From Candidatus Melainabacteria bacterium (GTDB lineage: Bacteria > Cyanobacteriota > Vampirovibrionia > Obscuribacterales > Obscuribacteraceae), in NCBI GenBank assembly GCA_003175915.1, contig PSRH01000222.1:1-10713 (forward strand): DNA of 10,713 nt. Reading direction: 5' to 3'. This document shows positions 5,232-10,713 of the stretch, one piece after another; positions within the stretch are counted from its first letter, which is position 1, and each line of letters opens with the position of its first letter. Below the pieces are notes generated by a model. That model was given only the letters and a program-made list of their open reading frames with translations. It made no database searches and was not told where the DNA came from. The translations under genes were made by a program, and so were the position numbers.

Positions 5232-8200
5232 ATGTGCCCCCGACCTTACGTACCCCTCCATCTTCATACTGAATACAGTCTTTTAGACGGCGCCACCATG
5301 ATCAAGGAGCTGGTCAAAAAGGCGAAAGCAGATAACATGCCGGCCGTGGCTATCACCGATCATGGTGTCATGTACGGTGCTATAGAATTGACCAAGACAT
5401 GTCACGAAATGGGCGGGCTGAAGCCAATTTTGGGCTGCGAGGCCTATATCATTGATGGTGATACAAAGGACAAAACCTCCCGTCAGGCTCTCTATCACCT
5501 TACCGTTCTCGCTCGTAATAAAGACGGATACAAGAACCTTGTCCGCTTGAATTCACGGGCTCACCTCGAGGGGTATTACTACAAGCCACGCATTAACAAG
5601 GACATGCTGGCCGCCAACAAAGATGGGCTTATCGTTCTATCCGGCTGCCTTGGCTCCGAAGTCTGTCAATACCTTTTACATGATGACTACGAAAAAGCGA
5701 GAAATGCGGCCGCCTGGTTCAAAGATACGCTAGGAGAAAACTACTACCTTGAGATCCAAGATCACGGCATGCCCGAAGATCGCAAAGTCAATCGCAAGAT
5801 TGTCCAACTCTCTCGGGAACTCGATATCAAGCTGGCTTGCACCAACGATAGTCACTTCACTAACAAGCATGATGCTATAGCGCACGACTGCCTCCTCTGC
5901 GTTCAGATGGGAAAACTCGTCACGGACGAGCAAAGGATGAAGTTTACGGGCTGGGAGTACGTCAAAAACGGCGACGAGATGTCGTACCTCTTCCGTGATC
6001 ATTTAGACAGAGAAATCGTCGAAGAAGCGATCCTTAACACTCTCGAGATTGCCGATAAGGTCGAGCCGATAAAACTAGCTGGTGATCCACGACTGCCGGT
6101 GTTCCCCGTGCCTGCCGGCCACACGGCCGAGACCTATCTCGACCAACTGGTTTTTGACGGACTCAAACGAAAATTCAATGGCATCACCCCTGAGCTGGAA
6201 GAACGTGCTCGCATCGAGCTAAAAGTTATCGATGACATGAACTACGCTTCCTACTTTCTCATCGTCAGCGATTTCATTCAGTACGCCCGCGATCGCCAGA
6301 TACCAGTCGGCCCAGGACGTGGCTCTGCTGCTGGCAGTCTGGTGGCTTACGCCCTGGGAATTACTAATATCGACCCGATCAAATACAACCTCCTCTTCGA
6401 GCGCTTCCTCAATCCAGAGCGACGCTCCATGCCCGATATTGATACGGACTTCTGCATCGAGCGGCGAGAAGAAATCATCAAATATGTCTCCGACAAATAT
6501 GGGCATGATAAAGTCGCCCAGATCATCACCTTCAACAGAATGACCAGCAAGGCTGTCATCAAAGACATAGCCCGGGTGCTGGAGTTTCCTTTCGCCGACT
6601 CGAACAAATTGGCCAAAATGGTGCCGGTGGTCAGGGGCAAACCTACCCCTTTGACTGAGATGCTTGCCGAGCACCCGGAATTCAAAAAGGTCTACGCCAC
6701 TAATGACGAAGCGCGGCAAGTAATCGATCTGGCAAGACGTCTGGAAGGTGTGAACAAGACATTCGGAATGCATGCCGCCGGCGTTGTCATATCAGACGTG
6801 CCCCTGGAAGAAATCGTGCCAGTACAGCGCAATAACGACGGCACTGTGATCACACAATACTACATGGAAGATCTAGCCTACGTCGGCCTGGTGAAAATGG
6901 ACTTCCTGGGCCTGCGCAACCTGACCATGATCGACAAAGCCGTCAAAATAATCGCCCAGACCACCAGTGCCTCGATCGACCCGGACAAGTTACCGCTCGA
7001 TGATGAAGCAACCTTTCAAACGATCAGCAACGGCGACTTATCGGGCATCTTCCAGCTGGAAACATCCTCGGGTATGAAGCAGGTCGCCCGCGATATGAAA
7101 CCCTCGAGCCTCGAGGACATTTCTGCCCTCATCGCCCTCTACCGCCCTGGCCCGCTTGATACAGGCATGATTGAGAAATTCATAGAATGCAAGAGCGGCA
7201 AAACCAGAATCACCTATCTTACCCCCATGTTGGAGCCGATTCTCAAAGACACTTATGGGCAGATCGTCTACCAGGAGCAGGTCATGCAGATAGCTCAGCA
7301 ACTGGCCGGCTACAGCCTTGGACAAGCTGATCTGCTCCGCCGGGCGATGGGCAAGAAAAAGCCGGAGGAAATGGAAAAACAGCGAGAGATGTTCGTATCC
7401 GGTTGCGCCAAAAATGGGGTTGCGAAGAACATCGCCGATCAGCTTTTCGACATGATGGTCCAGTTCGCCGAATATTGCTTCAACAAGTCGCATAGCCAAG
7501 CCTATGCCATGCTCACCTACCAGACCGCCTATTTTAAGACCCACTATCCAGTGGAATATATGACCGCCTTACTCTCTAGTGTTTCTGGGGACAAGGACAA
7601 AGTGCAAGCTTACATAGCCGAATGCCAGGCCATGAATATCGACATCCTGCCCCCTGACGTTAACATTTCCGGTCTCGATTTCACGGCTGACGGAAAGGCA
7701 ATAAGATTCGGACTATCGGCCGTAAGAAACGTCGGAGAAGCGGCCGTTCAAAATATTGTCGCGCAGAGGGAGGAGGGCGGTCCTTTTCAATCGCTGCCAG
7801 ATTTCATTTCTCGCATCGACTTGCGCACAGTGAACAAGCGCGCTCTTGAAGCCTTAGTCAATTGCGGCGCTTGCTTGAGTCTGAATATCTCTCGCAAGCA
7901 AGCTCGAGAAAACCTCGATTCTTTAGTAGAGCGGGCCAGCCGCCAGCAGGTCGAAAAGGCTTCTGGACAGATAAGCCTCTTCAGCATCAATCCCGAACAA
8001 GGCGTTTCTCTCAGTCTCGAACTCAAGGGCGACGGTCAGGAGTTTCCCGAAACCGAGCTGCAAGCGATGGAGCACGAATTTCTTGGCTTCTACATCACCA
8101 GCCATCCGCTGCGTCGAGTGGTCAATCGTTTGCGCTGGCTTACCACCCATGCCATTAGGGAGCTTAAGGAACTCGGCGACGGCACAAGTGTGATCATCGG

Positions 8201-8678
8201 AGGATTGGCAGCGCAGATTGAGAAGAAACTGACCAAACAAAATAAGCTCTTGAGCATCATTCACCTGGAAGATCTAGCCGGTCAAGTCGATGTCGTCGCC
8301 TATAGCGAAGTCCTGGACCGCTTGCCAAACGACGTGCTTTTACCTCAGTCGCTCTTGCTGGTCAAAGGGAAGACTAAGAAGGGCGAAGATGAGGTTTCCG
8401 TCCTGGCCAGCTCCATTCGCAGAATCGCCGATGCCTCCCTTGTCAGCATCTACTTCGAACAGGAACAAAGCTTCACCGAACTCCACAGATTGAAAGAAAT
8501 TTTGGCCAGTTTCCGCGGCGAAGATCCGGTCTTGCTCAATTTTCCAAAAGGTAAGCAAAATCAAACCATCCTGGTCGGCTCTCAATTCTGGGTGGATGCT
8601 GCAAACGATATACAAACTGCCGTCGGCTCAAGCTTTAAGAATGGTGTCAAAGTGATCGTCAACCGAGTTCAGGTCTAG
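5232..8678 (+). CDS. dnaE: DNA polymerase III subunit alpha (replicative, DnaE type)
   Basis: Catalytic subunit of the chromosomal replicase; 1148 aa, close to the usual 1150-1180. The N-terminal PHP domain (about 5-275) keeps all nine metal ligands by motif: H10, H12, D19, H44, E70, H89, C139, D206, H208. The C-family polymerase core follows, with GPGRGSAAGS (360-369), the palm aspartates D404 and D406 in PDIDTDF, and D557 in KMDFLGLRN. The fingers region includes YRPGPLDTGMI and FNKSHSQAYA. Then come a helix-hairpin-helix (about 827-843), the clamp-binding peptide QISLF (913-917), an OB fold (about 985-1062) and a short C-terminal domain. ATG 5232 is preferred because GGAG (5222-5225) precedes it by six bases. 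GTG 5208 would add eight residues without a ribosome site. There is no intein. It is monocistronic as far as the window shows. Confidence 0.98.
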   Translation: MCPRPYVPLHLHTEYSLLDGATMIKELVKKAKADNMPAVAITDHGVMYGAIELTKTCHEMGGLKPILGCEAYIIDGDTKDKTSRQALYHLTVLARNKDGYKNLVRLNSRAHLEGYYYKPRINKDMLAANKDGLIVLSGCLGSEVCQYLLHDDYEKARNAAAWFKDTLGENYYLEIQDHGMPEDRKVNRKIVQLSRELDIKLACTNDSHFTNKHDAIAHDCLLCVQMGKLVTDEQRMKFTGWEYVKNGDEMSYLFRDHLDREIVEEAILNTLEIADKVEPIKLAGDPRLPVFPVPAGHTAETYLDQLVFDGLKRKFNGITPELEERARIELKVIDDMNYASYFLIVSDFIQYARDRQIPVGPGRGSAAGSLVAYALGITNIDPIKYNLLFERFLNPERRSMPDIDTDFCIERREEIIKYVSDKYGHDKVAQIITFNRMTSKAVIKDIARVLEFPFADSNKLAKMVPVVRGKPTPLTEMLAEHPEFKKVYATNDEARQVIDLARRLEGVNKTFGMHAAGVVISDVPLEEIVPVQRNNDGTVITQYYMEDLAYVGLVKMDFLGLRNLTMIDKAVKIIAQTTSASIDPDKLPLDDEATFQTISNGDLSGIFQLETSSGMKQVARDMKPSSLEDISALIALYRPGPLDTGMIEKFIECKSGKTRITYLTPMLEPILKDTYGQIVYQEQVMQIAQQLAGYSLGQADLLRRAMGKKKPEEMEKQREMFVSGCAKNGVAKNIADQLFDMMVQFAEYCFNKSHSQAYAMLTYQTAYFKTHYPVEYMTALLSSVSGDKDKVQAYIAECQAMNIDILPPDVNISGLDFTADGKAIRFGLSAVRNVGEAAVQNIVAQREEGGPFQSLPDFISRIDLRTVNKRALEALVNCGACLSLNISRKQARENLDSLVERASRQQVEKASGQISLFSINPEQGVSLSLELKGDGQEFPETELQAMEHEFLGFYITSHPLRRVVNRLRWLTTHAIRELKELGDGTSVIIGGLAAQIEKKLTKQNKLLSIIHLEDLAGQVDVVAYSEVLDRLPNDVLLPQSLLLVKGKTKKGEDEVSVLASSIRRIADASLVSIYFEQEQSFTELHRLKEILASFRGEDPVLLNFPKGKQNQTILVGSQFWVDAANDIQTAVGSSFKNGVKVIVNRVQV

Positions 8679-8783
8679 CGCAGCTGCCCTAGTGATTTCA
8701 GAACCACCTTGCTGGCCGGTCTGATCGAGCCAGATCGATTTCTTGCCACCGAAGGCCTTTTCAAATTGGAGGTATATTGTAAA

Positions 8784-8855
8784 ATGCAAGCTGCTAATTT
8801 TTCCCACGGAGGAATTCTCGACCACACAACAACGCCCAACTCCCAGGACAACTGA
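8784..8855 (+). CDS. Possible 23-codon leader ORF upstream of speD
   Basis: ATG 8784 to TGA 8855 encodes 23 residues (MQAANFSHGG and on to the end DN). A consensus-like GGAGGT at 8768-8773 precedes it by ten bases, which is slightly long. It ends 133 bases before the speD start. Upstream ORFs control S-adenosylmethionine decarboxylase in eukaryotes, but no bacterial equivalent is claimed here. The peptide has no recognisable family and could be chance. The remaining parts of the 310-base dnaE-speD gap hold only a weak CTGGC/GCCAG pairing (8712-8733) and an 11-base palindrome, CTTGTAACAAG (8926-8936). Confidence 0.25.
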   Translation: MQAANFSHGGILDHTTTPNSQDN

Positions 8856-8988
8856 ACAACTCTGGTGTAAGTAAGCGTTTCGTGTACCCCGCAAGATCGA
8901 GCAAAATCCCAAATTCTTGCTTTGTCTTGTAACAAGTAGGCAACCCAAAATCAAGCTCGTCACACCACGAGCAACAGGGGGAAGAAAC

Positions 8989-9417
8989 ATGTTCGGACCA
9001 CATCTCATTCTCGAGGCTTATGGAAGCCCGAAAAACAAGTTAGCCGACCTGAACTTAATTTGTCAGGTATTGGAAGAATATCCGGCTAAATTGAATATGA
9101 CCAAAATCATGCCGCCTTACGTATTCAGATACAATGGCGGTGATGTCCCAGAAGATTGGGGAGTAAGCGGTGTCGTGCTCATAGCTGAGTCGCATATTTC
9201 CATCCATTCCTTTCCGGAAAAACAGTTCGTTACTTTAGACATCTTTTCCTGTCGCGATTTTGTCATCGAAGACGCGATCGAATATTTCTGCAGCATATTC
9301 GAACCGGAACATTACGAGGAGCAGGTTTTGCAGCGCGGGCGGGAATTTCCAAAGAGCGCCGGCCGAGCCGGCCGAATCGTCGACGCTGAACGTCGTCGCT
9401 TAGCCGCCAAACGTTAA
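8989..9417 (+). CDS. speD: S-adenosylmethionine decarboxylase proenzyme (class 1B, pyruvoyl-dependent)
   Basis: The enzyme decarboxylates S-adenosylmethionine to supply the aminopropyl donor for spermidine synthesis. The 142-aa proenzyme self-cleaves between E67 and S68 in AESHISIHSFPE, and the new N-terminal serine becomes the pyruvoyl cofactor. H73 and C88 (in DIFSC) match the processing and catalytic proton donors of the Thermotoga-type enzyme, and S60 matches its conserved serine. The MPPYVFRYNGG stretch (41-51) precedes the active site. The start is ATG 8989 with GGGGGA (8977-8982) six bases upstream; an upstream ATG at 8917 would add 24 residues that do not fit the family. No spermidine synthase (speE) lies in the window. 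Some SpeD homologues have been reported to act on ornithine or arginine instead, so substrate is inferred from family only. Confidence 0.95.
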   Translation: MFGPHLILEAYGSPKNKLADLNLICQVLEEYPAKLNMTKIMPPYVFRYNGGDVPEDWGVSGVVLIAESHISIHSFPEKQFVTLDIFSCRDFVIEDAIEYFCSIFEPEHYEEQVLQRGREFPKSAGRAGRIVDAERRRLAAKR

Positions 9418-9421
9418 CAAC

Positions 9422-9439
9422 GACACTACTGGTGGTGTC
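9422..9439 (+). other. Short hairpin just after speD
   Basis: GACACTA (9422-9428) and TGGTGTC (9433-9439) pair around CTGG with one T-G wobble, four bases after the speD stop. There is no following T-run, so it is not a canonical intrinsic terminator, but it may mark the 3' end of the speD message. Confidence 0.3.
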
Positions 9440-9459
9440 AGCCCACCCCTTCTAGTTAA

Positions 9460-9530
9460 TCGCCACTGGTCACTCCATTAGGACCTGGAACCGGCTTTGC
9501 CGTTTTCATCGACCTAAAGATCAGTGGCGA
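9460..9530. other. Large nested stem-loop between speD and the LRR gene
   Basis: TCGCCACTGGTC (9460-9471) pairs with GATCAGTGGCGA (9519-9530) over 12 positions with a single G-T wobble. Inside are TTAGG/CCTAA (9478-9482 with 9513-9517) and an apical hairpin AAC(C)GGC-TTT-GCCGTT (9489-9504) with one bulged C. The three stems stack into one rod. No T-run follows on either strand within about 10 bases, so this is not a simple intrinsic terminator. It could be a 3' stabilising element of speD mRNA, a small RNA or a repeat-type palindrome. Confidence 0.4.
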
Positions 9531-9591
9531 AAGTCGTTAGATTAACCGGCCGGAGCCAGGTTATGAAAATTAAATATGAGCCATCCGCTCT

Positions 9592-9771
9592 CACCCTTTA
9601 GGGTGCACCAATGCTGGCCGTACGGGCTCTTTGCCCTGATTCTCCCCAGGGCCGTGCCTGAGATTTTTCCGCCTTTTGAGGGTACTAACCTGGAGGAAAG
9701 CAAATTTGGCGGGCAGGGCTCAAACTCCCTAAGAAGAAGATCTGATTGGGTGCACCCCCGAGAAGTGGGGT
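9592..9771 (+). promoter_or_regulatory. Structured leader of the LRR gene with competing pairings
   Basis: The leader has CACCC/GGGTG around TTTA (9592-9605), an inner hairpin GCCCTG/CAGGGC (9633-9652), an outer helper stem (9620-9624 with 9653-9657), and ACCCC/GGGGT (9754-9758 with 9767-9771). The last one covers the GGGG (9767-9770) that serves as the Shine-Dalgarno of the LRR gene. The self-complementary GGGTGCACC occurs twice (9601-9609 and 9748-9756), so the two copies can pair with each other; this would open both local hairpins and expose the ribosome site. Tiny ORFs here (12 codons at 9563-9601, and 65 codons ending at 9773) are not convincing. No known riboswitch consensus was recognised. 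Confidence 0.3.
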
Positions 9772-9777
9772 AAGACC

Positions 9778-10644
9778 ATGGATGATTTTTCACCAGCAAG
9801 AAACTTGAACGGTCAAACTCCGCTATCCGACCCGAGCAACGTGAGCAAAACAGGAAATACTTCGAATCAGGACCTGGCCCGGCAATCATCGGCTGGACTT
9901 GATCGTGTCAAAGAACCCGAAAAGAAGGGTTCGGTGATTCATTTTCCTCACGATCGATCGCTAGGTGACCTGTATATGGTTGAACCCAAAGGCAAGGCCA
10001 AATTTCTTGGCCAGGCCCTCGGCGAGGTGCACGTACCGGATAAATCGAAGGTCTTTCTCTATTATGATTACGACCAGGTCTACGGCTGCTCCCGGCTTGC
10101 CCGCATCGCCTCCGATGCCTTATATGGCTTGAGCTTTCTAGGCACCGAGATTACTGACGCCGACCTCCAGTTTCTCAACCATTTCGACGCCCTGGAGGAA
10201 CTGGACGTTAGCTGCACTTCCTTGGGTGATGACTGCCTTAAGCACTTGCAAGACCTACCAAACTTACTAAAGCTCAATCTTTCTTCAACAAGAATAACTT
10301 CCAAAAGCGCCGACATATTGTGCCGCTACAAGAGCATCGTTGAATTGGTCCTGGATGACACAGTCATAGCCGATCAGGCCCTCATGAAACTGAGCAGCCT
10401 CACTCATCTGGAAACTCTCAGCCTGTCCTTCACAGAGGTAACGAGCCGGGGCTTGTCCAAGATTAAAGGCCTGAAGAATCTCAAACGCCTGCGCCTCAAC
10501 AGTACCAACGTCTCTAACGCCGGTATCGATTTCCTCATCCGCTTGAGCAAACTGGAAGAACTCTGGCTTCGAAGCACGCGCGTAACCTTCAGCGGTCTGG
10601 CCGAGCTGAAAAAACAGCTACCCGACTGTCAGATCATCTACTGA
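9778..10644 (+). CDS. Cytoplasmic leucine-rich repeat protein, function unknown
   Basis: A 288-aa protein with no signal peptide or membrane segment. Residues 1-60 are polar and probably disordered. Residues 61-114 form an unrecognised cap region. From 115 onward seven LRR units of exactly 24 residues run without a gap (115, 139, 163, 187, 211, 235 and 259). They have the pattern LxxLxLxxTxVTxxGLxxLxxLxx, and the array closes with a typical C-terminal cap, GLAELKKQLPDCQIIY. This short LRR style (T-x-V/I-T plus GL) is common in Planctomycetes and other large-genome environmental bacteria and serves protein binding. The partner is unknown. ATG 9778 follows GGGG (9767-9770) by seven bases. The gene stands alone after a long structured leader. 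Confidence 0.9.
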   Translation: MDDFSPARNLNGQTPLSDPSNVSKTGNTSNQDLARQSSAGLDRVKEPEKKGSVIHFPHDRSLGDLYMVEPKGKAKFLGQALGEVHVPDKSKVFLYYDYDQVYGCSRLARIASDALYGLSFLGTEITDADLQFLNHFDALEELDVSCTSLGDDCLKHLQDLPNLLKLNLSSTRITSKSADILCRYKSIVELVLDDTVIADQALMKLSSLTHLETLSLSFTEVTSRGLSKIKGLKNLKRLRLNSTNVSNAGIDFLIRLSKLEELWLRSTRVTFSGLAELKKQLPDCQIIY

Positions 10645-10647
10645 GCG

Positions 10648-10674
10648 CGTTCCCGGGCGATCAATTGGGGAACG
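10648..10674 (+). terminator. Possible hairpin terminator after the LRR gene
   Basis: CGTTCCC (10648-10654) and GGGAACG (10668-10674) form a perfect 7-bp stem with a 13-base loop, three bases after the LRR stop. Position fits a transcript end, but no T-run follows, so efficient intrinsic termination is doubtful. Confidence 0.35.
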
Positions 10675-10713
10675 GCTGGTTGCTATCGCTGGCTGCCGCT
10701 CTTGGCGCTGGCA

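Noticed and set aside
6219..6773. 184-codon minus-strand ORF inside dnaE
   Set aside because: It is an antisense shadow of a highly conserved polymerase core, with no ribosome site and no family resemblance.
7038..7544. 168-codon minus-strand ORF inside dnaE
   Set aside because: It is antisense to the conserved fingers region, and its composition mirrors the coding strand.
8628..9008. 126-codon minus-strand ORF across the dnaE-speD gap
   Set aside because: It overlaps the ends of two real genes on the other strand, lacks a ribosome site and resembles no family.
9563..9601. 12-codon ORF with GGAG seven bases upstream
   Set aside because: It is too short to separate from chance, has no run of regulatory codons, and is not clearly linked to a terminator/antiterminator pair.
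9576..9773. 65-codon plus-strand ORF ending four bases before the LRR gene
   Set aside because: There is no Shine-Dalgarno before ATG 9576, the residue composition is unlike a typical protein, and it lies over the palindromes of the structured leader, so it is more likely chance.

Overview
The window reads as chromosomal core DNA from a bacterium with balanced base composition. The lineage cannot be fixed without a search. Several weak hints point to the non-photosynthetic relatives of Cyanobacteria (Vampirovibrionia/Melainabacteria, for example Obscuribacter-type genomes): two copies of the HIP1-type octamer GCGATCGC, a tRNA without an encoded CCA end, small single-domain TPR and planctomycete-style LRR proteins, and a DnaE that is continuous at the exact point where cyanobacterial DnaE is split by an intein. 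This assignment is inference only.

Layout, left to right. A 5'-truncated tRNA-Pro(CGG) (1-71) lies 35 bases upstream of ruvA (107-733), the Holliday-junction branch-migration subunit. Converging on ruvA with a 10-base gap is a minus-strand acyltransferase-3 membrane protein with an extra C-terminal extracytoplasmic domain (744-2504). Divergent from it is a pair of plus-strand genes of unknown role: a two-TM protein with a cytoplasmic-type TPR array (2605-3723) and a polytopic membrane protein (3754-4449).

Between 4450 and 5231 the DNA is rich in inverted repeats. It holds a two-domain predicted structured region (4456-4661) directly upstream of a well-initiated 70-aa small gene (4692-4904), a palindrome-packed REP/MITE-like element (4943-5021), and two hairpins in the dnaE leader. 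dnaE (5232-8678) encodes the replicative DNA polymerase III alpha subunit, with all nine PHP metal ligands intact. After a 310-base gap that contains a possible 23-codon leader ORF comes speD (8989-9417), a pyruvoyl-dependent S-adenosylmethionine decarboxylase for polyamine synthesis. A 360-base gap follows with a large nested stem-loop (9460-9530) and a leader with competing pairings (9592-9771), then a cytoplasmic LRR protein (9778-10644).

The genes do not form one pathway. ruvA and dnaE are replication/repair housekeeping, speD is polyamine metabolism, and the acyltransferase modifies surface or exported molecules. The TPR/membrane pair, the small gene and the LRR protein are of unknown function. 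No CRISPR array, transposase, phage gene or defence system was seen. The most distinctive unexplained material is the set of structured intergenic elements, above all 4456-4661 with its small gene, and the LRR leader.
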